From the NCBI RefSeq assembly GCF_000949135.2, contig NZ_JTAN02000010.1, positions 124,001 to 188,000 on the forward strand: DNA of 64,000 bases. The letters are read 5' to 3'. Below are positions 27,845 to 36,592 of the stretch, one piece after another. This DNA is from Burkholderia sp. USMB20 (GTDB lineage: Bacteria > Pseudomonadota > Gammaproteobacteria > Burkholderiales > Burkholderiaceae). The position numbers and the translations under genes are program-made. Numbering within the stretch: the first letter of the stretch is position 1; each line of letters opens with the position of its first letter. The notes under the pieces were generated by a model. The model was given only the letters and a program-made list of their open reading frames with translations. It was not told the DNA's origin and ran no database searches.

Positions 27845-27886
27845 AGCCGGGGCCGCGACGTTGACGGCCCGGTTCTTCCGCGTTCG

Positions 27887-28792
27887 TCATTCGGCGAGTT
27901 CGTGCGGTCGAGGCTCGGGCCACAGCGCCCCGACGACGAACAGTCCGGCGACGAGGAACGGCGCGCCGATCGCGAACAGGATGGCCGTGAGCCCCCACCG
28001 GTCCCAGAACCGGTCGATGACCGCGCGCTCGGGCGTGACGGGGTCGTACAGCACGTCGACCACCTCGCCTTCGTACAGCCCGGGGCGCGACGAGGTCGAG
28101 CCTTGCGCGAACGTGACGGGGCGGCCGCTGTCGGTCGTGAACGCGATGGTCGCCGAATAGAGCGACGTGCGCGTGCGGGACGACTGGGCGGTTTCGGCGA
28201 TCTCGACCACATGGCCGGTCGAGTGCGCGTAATGGCGGGCGATCTGCCACTGGCGCAGCCCGGCGGCGCCGGCGCCGGCCAGGAAGCCGGTGCCGATCGC
28301 GATCGGAATCAGCGCGATCGCGATGTTCCAGCGGCGCCGGACCCCTTTGCGGGCGGCCGGCGCGGGCAGCGCGTCGGCCTGCCGGCCGCGGCGCGCGTTC
28401 ACGTATAGCAGGCTGCCGATCGCCAGCGATGCGACTGCAAGCAGCGCCGGCACCGCGACGGGCAACCAGCGTTGCGTGAAATCGTCGATGAGCGCGGGAC
28501 GGTTCGGATGGGCCGGATCGACCAGGACGTCCACGCTTTCGCCGATGTCGTAGGCCGGGACCACCGATGCGGTATTGCCGGCGACTTCGCGGCGGCGGCC
28601 GTCGTTCGCCAAATAGGCGACGATCGGGCGGTATGCACGCATCGCGTCGCTGTCCTGCACGATGCGCACGACCGTGCCCGGCGTGCGGATCAGGTCGCCG
28701 GCCGCATGGCTCGCGGTGACGGCGAGCATGGCTGCGACCACGAGCAGCGCAACGCCGAGCGCGAGTGCGACGAGCGCGTCCTTACGCGGCAT
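27887..28792 (-). CDS. DUF3592 membrane protein with duplicated domain
   Basis: The product is 301 residues from the ATG at 28790-28792. It has four membrane spans (about 8-28, 109-129, 157-177 and 272-292). Two soluble beta-rich segments lie between them, each with the DUF3592 pattern: a strand starting GTVV or GHVVEI, then YRPIVAYL or YSATIAFTT, and ending VDVLVDPAHP or VDVLYDPVTP. The two halves are an internal duplication. The function is unknown. It has no operon partner. Confidence 0.8.
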   Translation of the reverse strand: MPRKDALVALALGVALLVVAAMLAVTASHAAGDLIRTPGTVVRIVQDSDAMRAYRPIVAYLANDGRRREVAGNTASVVPAYDIGESVDVLVDPAHPNRPALIDDFTQRWLPVAVPALLAVASLAIGSLLYVNARRGRQADALPAPAARKGVRRRWNIAIALIPIAIGTGFLAGAGAAGLRQWQIARHYAHSTGHVVEIAETAQSSRTRTSLYSATIAFTTDSGRPVTFAQGSTSSRPGLYEGEVVDVLYDPVTPERAVIDRFWDRWGLTAILFAIGAPFLVAGLFVVGALWPEPRPHELAE

Positions 28793-29125
28793 GGCCGGAT
28801 CCGTAGTGCGCGTCACGCGACGGGCCCGGATGCGATCGGGGGAAGGAGGCGACACGATGTGCGTGCCGTTGTCGGCGTGACCATGCCCTCTGAATGGTCG
28901 CGTCTCGTTCACATGATTCCATGTCTGACGTCCCATGCTCTCTCAGTGCCGGCGGCGATGCGGCGATCGCCGTCCGGTCGTGTGATATTTTGTCGGACGA
29001 TTCTAGCGGAAAGTATCTGGGCGAGGCATCAATGTGATTGCCTGTCGCGAGGAGGGGGAGAGGCCGGGCGGCGCCGGAAATGGAAAAAGGCCGGTCAGCT
29101 TGCGCTGACCGGCCTTTGAAATTCC
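28793..29125. other. Intergenic region, 333 bp
   Basis: It holds the leader of the DUF3592 gene and, at its right end, the tRNA-Lys terminator. The part from 28985 to 29040 is richer in A/T. No further gene is seen. Confidence 0.5.
29086..29117 (-). terminator. Terminator of tRNA-Lys
   Basis: A 14-bp stem (29104-29117 with 29086-29099) has a four-base loop. On the minus strand it runs into a T run (complement of 29084-29088), right after the tRNA gene. Confidence 0.75.
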
Positions 29126-29201
29126 TGGTGGGGCGTGAGTGACTCGAACACTCGACCTACGGATTAAGAGTCCGCTGCTCTACCAACTGAGCTAACGCCC
29201 C
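29126..29201 (-). tRNA. tRNA-Lys (anticodon CTT)
   Basis: On the minus strand a 76-nt cloverleaf starts GGGGCGT and ends ACGCCCC-A-CCA, with CCA encoded. The acceptor stem pairs fully. The D arm is GCTCAGTTGGTAGAGC, the anticodon loop is CTCTTAA with anticodon CTT, and the T loop is TTCGAGT. It reads AAG codons. A promoter at 29215-29243 and a terminator at 29086-29117 frame it as a single-gene unit. Confidence 0.96.
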
Positions 29202-29214
29202 CAACAGAAGAAAG

Positions 29215-29243
29215 ATTATGCCCGTGTATTTTGGACTTGGCAA
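29215..29243 (-). promoter_or_regulatory. Promoter of tRNA-Lys
   Basis: On the minus strand, TTGCCA (29243-29238) is followed after exactly 17 bp by CATAAT (29220-29215). The predicted start is a few bases before the mature tRNA end. Confidence 0.6.
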
Positions 29244-29392
29244 GCCCTTTCTGCGAATTTCCTCAAAATATTTCGTGGCGGCGACGGCGGCCGTCGCCGC
29301 GGTAATGAGCCATCGCAGTTGGCGCGCTCCCGGTATGATGACGTCCACACCCGTTGCGCGGCGGTCGCGCAACGTTTTCTGGACATTCGAAG

Positions 29393-29797
29393 ATGGACGA
29401 AAACGCAGTCCGCGAATTGCTGGATCGCCTGCTGGCCCCGTGGGTCCGCTCGCTCGGTCTGGTTCCCGTATCGATCGGCGACGACAGCGTCACGATGCGC
29501 CTGCCGTTTTCCGGCGAATTCCGTCATTCGGGCGGCGTCATCTGCGGCCAGGTGTTCACGGCCGCCGCCGACACCGCGATGGTGGTCGCGATCTCGGCCG
29601 CGCTCGGCGAGTTCCGGCCGATGACCACCGTCTCGCTGAACACGAACTTCATGCGTCCGGTGCGCAAGGGCGACGTGCTCGTCACCGCGCGCGTGCTGCG
29701 GATGGGCCGCAACCTGGTATTCGGCGAAGTCGAGCTGTTCGACGAGGACGGCAAGATGGCCGTTCACGCGACGTCGACCTACGCGCTCGTCAGCTGA
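29393..29797 (+). CDS. PaaI-type hotdog-fold thioesterase
   Basis: The product is 134 residues from the ATG at 29393. The hotdog fold is shown by FRHSGGVICGQVFTAAADTA (the central helix with HSGG) and by TTVSLNTNFMRPVRKGDVLV, which is the family end motif. Such enzymes hydrolyse acyl-CoA thioesters as tetramers or dimers in the cytoplasm. The acyl group is unknown. The patatin-like gene follows after eight bases, so they are likely co-transcribed, pointing to a role in lipid turnover. Confidence 0.87.
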   Translation: MDENAVRELLDRLLAPWVRSLGLVPVSIGDDSVTMRLPFSGEFRHSGGVICGQVFTAAADTAMVVAISAALGEFRPMTTVSLNTNFMRPVRKGDVLVTARVLRMGRNLVFGEVELFDEDGKMAVHATSTYALVS

Positions 29798-29805
29798 GCG
29801 GCGCG

Positions 29806-30672
29806 ATGTTCGACCAGATCGTCTTCGCGGGCGGCGGCAATCGCTGCTGGTGGCAGGCCGGCTTCTGGGACGTCGCGCAGCCGGCGCTCGGCCTGCGCCC
29901 GCGCGTGATCGCGGGGATCTCGGCCGGCGCGGCGACCGCCTGCATGCTGTATACACGCGACGCCGCGTGGGTGATGCGCTATTACGAGGAAGCGCTGCGC
30001 CACAACCGCAAGAACGCGTACTGGGGCAACCTGTTCGGCCGCGAGCCGGTGTTTCCGCATTACCGGATCTACCGTCAGGCGCTGCTCGACATCTACGGCG
30101 AGCCGTTCGCGCGGCTCGCCGACGCGCCGGAGATCCGCATCGGCGTGTCGCACGTGCCGCGCTGGCTCGGCGCGCGCAGCGCGGTCGCCGCGGGCCTCGT
30201 CGCATACAACATCGAAAAGTACCTGCGCAAGACGCTGCACCCGACGCTCGGGCGCACGCTCGGTTTCCGGCCCGAGTTCGTGCGCGCGCAGGCGTGCGCG
30301 AGTGTCGACGAACTCGCCGACCTGATCCTGCAGTCGTCGTGCACGCCGCCGTTCACGCCGGTGCTGCGCCGCGGCGGCCGGCCGGTGCTCGACGGCGGGA
30401 TGGTCGACAACGTGCCGGTCGACGCGCTCGACGCGTCGCCGGGCGACGTGCTGGTGCTCGTCACGCGGCTGTATCCGCGCCCGCAGATGTTCACGGTCGC
30501 GCACGGCGACCAGCGGCGGCTGTATGTACAGCCGTCGAGCAAGGTGCCGATTTCGAGCTGGGATTACACGAGTCCGTCGCAGATGCGGCATGCGTACGAC
30601 CTCGGACGGCGCGACGGCGAGCATTTCCTCACGCGCGTCGACGCGATGACGGGCGGCCGCGTGGCCGCCTGA
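29806..30672 (+). CDS. Patatin-like phospholipase
   Basis: The product is 288 residues from the ATG at 29806. The oxyanion-loop stretch is VFAGGGNRCWWQAGFW, the nucleophile elbow is IAGISAGAATA (Ser in GISAG), and the catalytic Asp is in LDGGMVDNVPVDAL. These are the marks of the Ser-Asp dyad of patatins, which act as acyl hydrolases on phospholipids or other lipids. No signal peptide is seen, so a cytoplasmic or membrane-edge role is likely. It is coupled to the thioesterase gene upstream. Confidence 0.88.
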   Translation: MFDQIVFAGGGNRCWWQAGFWDVAQPALGLRPRVIAGISAGAATACMLYTRDAAWVMRYYEEALRHNRKNAYWGNLFGREPVFPHYRIYRQALLDIYGEPFARLADAPEIRIGVSHVPRWLGARSAVAAGLVAYNIEKYLRKTLHPTLGRTLGFRPEFVRAQACASVDELADLILQSSCTPPFTPVLRRGGRPVLDGGMVDNVPVDALDASPGDVLVLVTRLYPRPQMFTVAHGDQRRLYVQPSSKVPISSWDYTSPSQMRHAYDLGRRDGEHFLTRVDAMTGGRVAA

Positions 30673-30760
30673 AGCGGGGAAGGCGGGAAGCCCGGCAGCA
30701 GCGCCGCGCGGCAAGCGCGGCCCGTGCCGGTCAGCACCGGTCGGAGTCGGTCGGAGTCGG

Positions 30761-31774
30761 TCAGCGCACGCGGCGCGGCGTCAGCGCTTCCGGATTGACG
30801 ACGCTCGACATATCGCCCTGGTCGAACGCGAGGATGTTCTTGAACGCCGCGCTGAAATAGAGCTCGTAGCTTTCGCGCTCGACGTAGCCGATGTGCGGCG
30901 TGCAGATCACGTTTTCCATCCGCAGCAGGCTGTAGCCTTGCAGGATCGGCTCGCTCTCGAACACGTCGATCGCGACCATCCCCGGGCGGTTGTGCGACAG
31001 CGCGTTGACGAGCGCGTTTTCCTCGAGCAGCTCGGCACGACTCGTGTTGACGAGCAGCGATGTCGGCTTCATCCGCATCAGGTCTTCCTGCTTGACGATC
31101 CCGCGCGTGTCGTCGTGCATGCGCAGGTGCAGCGACAGCACGTCGCTCTGCTCGAACAGCGCTTCGCGGCTCTCGGCGGCCGTGTAGCCGTCGGCGCGCG
31201 CGGCCTCGAGCGAATGCTCGCGGCCCCAGATCAGCACGTTCATCCCGAACGCCTTGCCGTAGCCGGCCACCAGCCGGCCGATCTTGCCGTAGCCCCAGAT
31301 GCCGAGCGTCTGGCCGCGCAGCACCTGGCCGAGGCCGAAGTTCGGCGGCAGCGCCGACGTCTTCAGGCCCGACTGCTGCCACGCACCCTGCTTCAGGTTC
31401 GCGACGTATTGCGGAATGCGGCGCTGGGCGGCCATCACGAGCGCCCAGGTCAGCTCGGCGGGCGCGACCGGCGAACCCGTGCCTTCGAGCACCGCGATGC
31501 CGCGGTCGGTACACGCTTCGAGGTCGATGTGGCTCGAGATGCGGCCGGTCTGGCTGATCATGCGCAGGTTCGGCAGCTTGGCGAGCAGTTGCGACGAAAT
31601 CGGTGTGCGCTCGCGAATCAGCACGAGCGCCTCGACTTCCGCCAGGCGGCTCGCGAGTTGCCCCAGGCCGCGTACCGTGTTGTTGAAGACCTTCACGTCG
31701 TGCTCGGCGAGCATCTCGAAGCAGTTCAGCTTGCGGACGGCGTCCTGGTAGTCGTCGAGGATGGCAATTTTCAT
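30761..31774 (-). CDS. D-isomer-specific 2-hydroxyacid dehydrogenase
   Basis: I start at the ATG at 31772-31774 (MKIAILDDYQDAVRKL, 337 residues), ignoring an Arg-rich extension. The NAD-binding motif is LGIWGYGKIGRLVAGYGKAF. The catalytic Arg is in NTSRAELL, the Glu in IDVFESEP and the His in CTPHIGYVE. The family reduces 2-oxoacids or oxidises D-2-hydroxyacids; examples are D-lactate, glyoxylate and phosphoglycerate dehydrogenases. The N-terminal LDDYQD form is a distinct subgroup whose substrate I cannot name. It is divergent from a LysR regulator. Confidence 0.88.
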   Translation of the reverse strand: MKIAILDDYQDAVRKLNCFEMLAEHDVKVFNNTVRGLGQLASRLAEVEALVLIRERTPISSQLLAKLPNLRMISQTGRISSHIDLEACTDRGIAVLEGTGSPVAPAELTWALVMAAQRRIPQYVANLKQGAWQQSGLKTSALPPNFGLGQVLRGQTLGIWGYGKIGRLVAGYGKAFGMNVLIWGREHSLEAARADGYTAAESREALFEQSDVLSLHLRMHDDTRGIVKQEDLMRMKPTSLLVNTSRAELLEENALVNALSHNRPGMVAIDVFESEPILQGYSLLRMENVICTPHIGYVERESYELYFSAAFKNILAFDQGDMSSVVNPEALTPRRVR

Positions 31775-32199
31775 GATCAGCGGGAGTCGCGCGTTGAAAG
31801 CGGCAGCGGCGGCGGCGCAGGTCGCGCACCCGTCCCGCCCGGCCGGGGCCGACATGATGCTACGTCGGCGCACGTCGTGGTGTCTTTTTAACAGGTTGTT
31901 ACGCTCCGCCGCAATCGGCGCCGGCCTGAGCCGGCGCCGCTCCCGTCGGGTGCGGCGGGGTGCGCTGCCGTGTCGCGTCAAATACGTCCTTCCTGATTCG
32001 GACGTTTCCTCGACGAGGTTCACCCAATTGTTGCTTCAATCAGAATAATTGGATCATCCATTCGCGATGAGTGAGGATTTTTGACTATTTTTATCGTCAA
32101 GGCGGCCCTTGTTGAGCAACTCTGCATCATTTCCGCTGTCGTAGGAGAATTACGCATTTGCTTCAACTTTTTGAAGTTGTAACAGCGGCAGGAGTCGTT
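31775..32199. other. Divergent intergenic region, 425 bp
   Basis: The left half is GC-rich, with frames that only extend the dehydrogenase reading frame. The right half (about 32020-32190) is distinctly AT-rich and holds CAACTT/AAGTTG (32164-32169 and 32174-32179), a small perfect inverted repeat 21 bp before the LysR ATG. This is a likely site for regulator binding and for divergent promoters. Confidence 0.45.
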
Positions 32200-33249
32200 A
32201 TGGATCATTTGCAGTCGATGCGCGTGTTCGTCAAGGTTGCGGATCTCGGCAGTTTCGCGCGGGCCGCGAGTGCAATGGATATTTCCAACGCGGTCGCGAC
32301 GCGTCACGTCGCCGATCTGGAAGGCCGGCTAGGCACGCGCCTGCTGAACCGCACCACGCGCAGCCTTTCGCTGACGGAGTCGGGCCAGGTCTATCTGGAG
32401 CGGGCGCGCCAGATTCTCGATGAGCTCGAGGATGTCGAGCAGATGGTCGTCGCGCGCAATCACGAGCCGGTCGGCACGTTGCGCATCGTCGCTCCGGTCG
32501 TGTTCGGCCTGCACAACCTCGCCCCCGTCCTGCAGTCGTACACCGAGAATTTCCCGAAAGTGGTGCCGGATCTGACGCTGGTCGACCGCCAGGTCGATCT
32601 CGTCGAGGAAGGTTTCGACGTCGGCATCGTCGTCACGCGCCAGATGCGCAGCGCGAGCATCGTCACGCGTCGGCTGACCACGGGCTGCATGACCGTGTGC
32701 GCGACGCCGAGCTACCTGGAAAAGCACGGCGTGCCGACCCATCCGGAGCATCTCGCCGAACACCCGGCGCTGAGCCTGCCGACCGAATACTGGGGCGACG
32801 AGCGCGTGTTCACCGGGCCGGACGGCGAAGTGCGCGTGCGCCCGACCAACGTGATCGTCGCGAACAATACCGCGATGCTGCGCCAGTTCGCGCTGCTCGG
32901 GATGGGCGTCGCGATCCTGCCCAGCTACCTGATCGGCAGCGACATCGCGCGCGGCGCGCTGGTCCGGCTGCTGCCGGATTTCCGGCTGCCGCAGGTCGAG
33001 ATCAACATCGCGTATCCGAGCCGGCGCCACCTGCCCGCGAAGGTGCGCACGTTCATCGACCACCTCGTCGAATATTTCAGCCACTCGACCGACGCGATGA
33101 TGGGCGAACAGTGGGCCGCACAGAGCGCGGCGCCTGCGCCGATCGGCGTCGAGATGCGTGCCGAGCCGCCCGAGTCGACCGACCCGAACCTGCAGCCGCG
33201 GCTCGCGCGTTCGCCGCGCGCGCGCGTCGCGGTGCCGTCGCCGCTGTAA
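32200..33249 (+). CDS. LysR-family regulator with a long C-terminal tail
   Basis: The product is 349 residues from the ATG at 32200, with GGAG before it. The helix-turn-helix is in LGSFARAASAMDISNAVATRHV (about 17-38), followed by the linker helix and effector domain of the CrgA/AaeR type (LRIVAPVVFG, GFDVGIVVT, TPSYLEKHG). About 40 residues at the end are rich in Pro, Ala and Arg and are beyond the usual LysR length (about 300). It is divergent from the hydroxyacid dehydrogenase, its likely target. A strong bidirectional terminator follows. Confidence 0.88.
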   Translation: MDHLQSMRVFVKVADLGSFARAASAMDISNAVATRHVADLEGRLGTRLLNRTTRSLSLTESGQVYLERARQILDELEDVEQMVVARNHEPVGTLRIVAPVVFGLHNLAPVLQSYTENFPKVVPDLTLVDRQVDLVEEGFDVGIVVTRQMRSASIVTRRLTTGCMTVCATPSYLEKHGVPTHPEHLAEHPALSLPTEYWGDERVFTGPDGEVRVRPTNVIVANNTAMLRQFALLGMGVAILPSYLIGSDIARGALVRLLPDFRLPQVEINIAYPSRRHLPAKVRTFIDHLVEYFSHSTDAMMGEQWAAQSAAPAPIGVEMRAEPPESTDPNLQPRLARSPRARVAVPSPL

Positions 33250-33294
33250 CGGCGCGGCGGCCGCGCACCGGCACGGCCGGCAGCAGGCACCAAG

Positions 33295-33331
33295 AAAAAA
33301 CGCGGATCGAGCGATCGATCCGCGTTTTTTT
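33295..33331. terminator. Bidirectional terminator between the LysR gene and topB
   Basis: A 9-bp perfect stem (33301-33309 with 33316-33324) with a six-base loop is flanked by six A on the left and seven T on the right. It can stop transcription from both converging genes. Confidence 0.85.
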
Positions 33332-33384
33332 ATCGCCGCTTCACCGGCGTACTGCGGGCCGGGGAAACCCCGGCGCCCGGAGCG

Positions 33385-35982
33385 TCAGGAGCCCGTCTTG
33401 CGCGCCGTCGTCTTGCGGGCGGCGGTCTTGCGCGCCGGTGCCGGTTTCTCGTCGGCGCCTTCCGTCACGGTTTCGGCATCCTTCGTCGCCGATTTTGCCG
33501 TTTTCTTCGCGGCAGCGGCCTTCGGCTCCTTCTTCTCGAACTCGAAACCGATCTTGCCGTCCGGCTGCTTCACGAGGAATGCCTTGAAGTTGCGGCCCGT
33601 GCGCGACGACTTGAAGTTCGGCAGCAGATCCGTGCGGCCGTCGGCCAGCAGTTTCGCCATCTGCTCGCGCGTGATTTCCTGCTGCAGGATCACCTTGCCC
33701 GAACGGAAGTCGCAGGTCTTCGGATTCGCGACCGAGTGCTCGCACACATAGCTCATCCCGTGCTCGAACACGCGGCCCTTGCATTTCGGGCATGCGCCGA
33801 CCGGTTCCTGCGCGGAGAAGTCGGGCGCTTCGCCTTCCTCGCCGCCCTGGTCCTGACCGAAGTCGAACTCGAGCTTGTAGTTCTTCGTTTCGTCGTCGAA
33901 CGAGAGCTTCAGGATCGCCGAGAACGGACGGCCCATCTTGCTGCGGAAGCCGGACAGCGGGCCGATGGTTTTTTCCCGCAGCAGCTCCTCGACTTCCGCG
34001 ATCTCGAACTGCCGGCTGCCCGGAATCTTCGAGATCGAGAACTCGCACTTCGTGCATGCGAAGCGGCGGTAGTTTTCCTTCACCTGGCCGCCGCAGTTCG
34101 GGCACGGCGTCTCGAGCGTCGCGTAATCGCCGGGGATCGTGTCGGAATCGTATTCCTTCGCGCGCTTGACGATCTGCTGCGTCATGCGGGCGATTTCCTG
34201 CATGAACGCGTCGCGCCCGAGGTTGCCGCGCTCCATCTGCGACAGCTTGTATTCCCATTCGCCGGTGAGCTCGGGCGCGGTCAGTTCCTTCACGCCGAGC
34301 CCGCGCAGCAGCGTCATCAGCTGGAATGCCTTCGCGGTCGGGATCAGCTCGCGGCCTTCGCGCACGAGATACTTCTCGCCGAGCAGGCCTTCGATGATCG
34401 CCGCGCGCGTCGCCGGCGTGCCGAGGCCCTTCGCGGCCATCGCCTCGCGCAGCTCGTCGTCCTCGACGAGCTTGCCCGCGCCTTCCATCGCGGACAGCAG
34501 CGTCGCTTCCGAGTAGCGTGCAGGCGGTTTCGTCACGAGCGCGACCGCGGCGATCTCGTCCGTCTTCACCTTCTCGTCCTTCTGCACCGGCACGAGGTTC
34601 GCGTCCGCGCCTTCGGCGTCGCGGCCGTACACCTGCAGCCAGCCCGGCTCGACGAGCACCTTGCCTTCGGTCTTGAAGTGATGGCCGGCGACTTCGGTGA
34701 TCCGCGTCGTGACGCGGAACTCGGCCGCCGGGAAGAACACCGCGAGGAAGCGCTTCACGACCATGTCGTACAGCTTCTGCTCCGGCTCGGACAGCGACTT
34801 CGGCGCCTGCAGCGTCGGGATGATGGCGAAGTGGTCGCTGATCTTCGAGTTGTCGAAGATCCGCTTGTTCGGCTTCACCCAGCCCTTGTCGAGCACCTGC
34901 TTCGCGTGCGGCAGGTAGTTGTGGCTCTCCTTGAGCATCTCGAGCGTGGACTGCACCGTCGAAATGTAGTCTTCCGGCAGCGCGCGCGCGTCGGTACGCG
35001 GGTACGTCAGTACCTTGTGCTTTTCATACAGCGCCTGCGCGAGACCGAGCGTGTTCTTCGCGGAGAAGCCGAAGCGGCTGTTCGCTTCGCGCTGCAGGCT
35101 CGTCAGGTCGAACAGCAGCGGCGACAGCTGGGTCGACGGCTTCGATTCCTCGGACACGGTGCCGACCTGGTCGCGGCACGCGGCGACGATCGTTTCGGCG
35201 GCCGGCAGGCTCCAGAGGCGCGAGTCGCGCTTTTCCGGATCGAATTCGTCGCGCTTGAATTTCGGGTCGAACCACTTGCCTTCGTAGAAGCCGCCCGCGC
35301 ATGCGAACTCGGCCTTCACTTCCCAGTAGTCGCGCGGGATGAAGCGGCGGATTTTCTCTTCACGTTCGACGACGATCGACAAGGTTGGCGTCTGAACGCG
35401 GCCGACGGTCGTCAGGAAGAAGCCGCCGCCCTTGCTGTTGAACGCGGTCATCGCGCGCGTGCCGTTGATCCCGACGAGCCAGTCGGCTTCCGAGCGGCAG
35501 CGTGCGGCGTCGGCGAGCGGCTGCATGTCCGAGTCGGTGCGCAGGTGCGCGAAACCGTCGCGGATCGCCTGCGGCGTCATCGACTGCAGCCACAGGCGCT
35601 GGACCGGCTGCTTCGCCTTCGCGTGCTGCACGATCAGGCGGAAAATCAGCTCGCCCTCGCGCCCCGCGTCACATGCGTTGATCAGGCGGTCGACGTCCTT
35701 GCGCTTCATCAGCTTGGTCAGGACTTTCAGGCGCGACTCGCTTTTTGCGATCGGGTTCAGGTCGAAATGCGGGGGGATGACGGGCAGATGAGCGAAGCTC
35801 CATTTCCCCCGCTTGACCTCGTACTCTTCCGGGGCGGCGATTTCCAGCAGGTGGCCGACCGCGGACGACAGGACGAATTCGTCGCTCTCGAAGTATTCGT
35901 CATGCTTGGTAAAGCCGCCCAAAGCGCGCGCGATGTCGTTCGCGACAGAAGGCTTTTCCGCAATGATCAGAGCTTTGGACAT
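33385..35982 (-). CDS. topB: DNA topoisomerase III
   Basis: The product is 865 residues. The TOPRIM domain opens with KALIIAEKPSVANDIARALGG and includes the acidic NACDAGREGELIFRL. The type IA core has the active-site Tyr in VLTYPRTDARALPEDY. Zinc-ribbon-like repeats follow near the C terminus (CPNCGG...CTKC and CPKCKG...C). A KFK-type repeat region and a Lys/Arg/Thr-rich tail (KTAARKTTARKTGS) complete the protein. It is far longer than the 653-residue E. coli TopB because of this C-terminal part, as is common in this lineage. The enzyme passes single strands to decatenate DNA. Confidence 0.93.
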   Translation of the reverse strand: MSKALIIAEKPSVANDIARALGGFTKHDEYFESDEFVLSSAVGHLLEIAAPEEYEVKRGKWSFAHLPVIPPHFDLNPIAKSESRLKVLTKLMKRKDVDRLINACDAGREGELIFRLIVQHAKAKQPVQRLWLQSMTPQAIRDGFAHLRTDSDMQPLADAARCRSEADWLVGINGTRAMTAFNSKGGGFFLTTVGRVQTPTLSIVVEREEKIRRFIPRDYWEVKAEFACAGGFYEGKWFDPKFKRDEFDPEKRDSRLWSLPAAETIVAACRDQVGTVSEESKPSTQLSPLLFDLTSLQREANSRFGFSAKNTLGLAQALYEKHKVLTYPRTDARALPEDYISTVQSTLEMLKESHNYLPHAKQVLDKGWVKPNKRIFDNSKISDHFAIIPTLQAPKSLSEPEQKLYDMVVKRFLAVFFPAAEFRVTTRITEVAGHHFKTEGKVLVEPGWLQVYGRDAEGADANLVPVQKDEKVKTDEIAAVALVTKPPARYSEATLLSAMEGAGKLVEDDELREAMAAKGLGTPATRAAIIEGLLGEKYLVREGRELIPTAKAFQLMTLLRGLGVKELTAPELTGEWEYKLSQMERGNLGRDAFMQEIARMTQQIVKRAKEYDSDTIPGDYATLETPCPNCGGQVKENYRRFACTKCEFSISKIPGSRQFEIAEVEELLREKTIGPLSGFRSKMGRPFSAILKLSFDDETKNYKLEFDFGQDQGGEEGEAPDFSAQEPVGACPKCKGRVFEHGMSYVCEHSVANPKTCDFRSGKVILQQEITREQMAKLLADGRTDLLPNFKSSRTGRNFKAFLVKQPDGKIGFEFEKKEPKAAAAKKTAKSATKDAETVTEGADEKPAPARKTAARKTTARKTGS

Positions 35983-36175
35983 GACAGATGTGTGTTGGTA
36001 GACCGGGTTCGCCGGCGTGGGTCCCTTTTACGACGGCTTTATAGCACACGCCGCAGCGACGGCGGCTCGGCGTGCAAAAAGCGGCTCATCATAGAGGGGG
36101 GGCGCAACGGCGGCAAGCGCACCCGGCGCGGCGGCACGCGCAACGGCGCGAAAAGCCGCCCGGCCGGTGCGCGGT

Positions 36176-36556
36176 TCACGCCTCGACGTTCAGGATATTG
36201 CGCAATTTCGGTGCGTGCGGCGCGCCGGGCACGGCGCTCAGGTCGGACAGCATTCGTTCGACGATCGTCGCGTGCGGCAGCACCGTGCCGAAGAAGCGCG
36301 CGGTGTTCGCGTCCTCGATCAGGATCGTCGGGAAATTCTCGACGTCGAGATCGTCGAGCCGGTCGGCATGGGTTTCGATGTCGATCCACGCGAAGCAGGC
36401 GTCGGGATGGGTATCGGCGAGCTGGTCGAAGGCCGTCCGGTAGTCACGGCAGGTGCCGCACCACTCGGCGCACAGGCAGGCGACCAGCAGCGTGTCGGGA
36501 TCGGCGAGGCGCTCGGCGATCCGATCGGCATCGGTGTCGAGATTCAGCGCGGGCAT
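36176..36556 (-). CDS. Thioredoxin-fold protein
   Basis: The product is 126 residues with a CxxC active site in CAEWCGTCRDYRTAF and the cis-Pro in VENFPTILIED. It lacks a signal peptide, so it acts in the cytoplasm. The first part (LNLDTDADRIAERLADPD) differs from thioredoxin A. It probably reduces disulfides; the partner is unknown. It lies between dprA and topB on the same strand. Confidence 0.85.
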   Translation of the reverse strand: MPALNLDTDADRIAERLADPDTLLVACLCAEWCGTCRDYRTAFDQLADTHPDACFAWIDIETHADRLDDLDVENFPTILIEDANTARFFGTVLPHATIVERMLSDLSAVPGAPHAPKLRNILNVEA

Positions 36557-36592
36557 GGAATTCCTTGGGTAGCGGCGGCGGCACGGGCCGCC

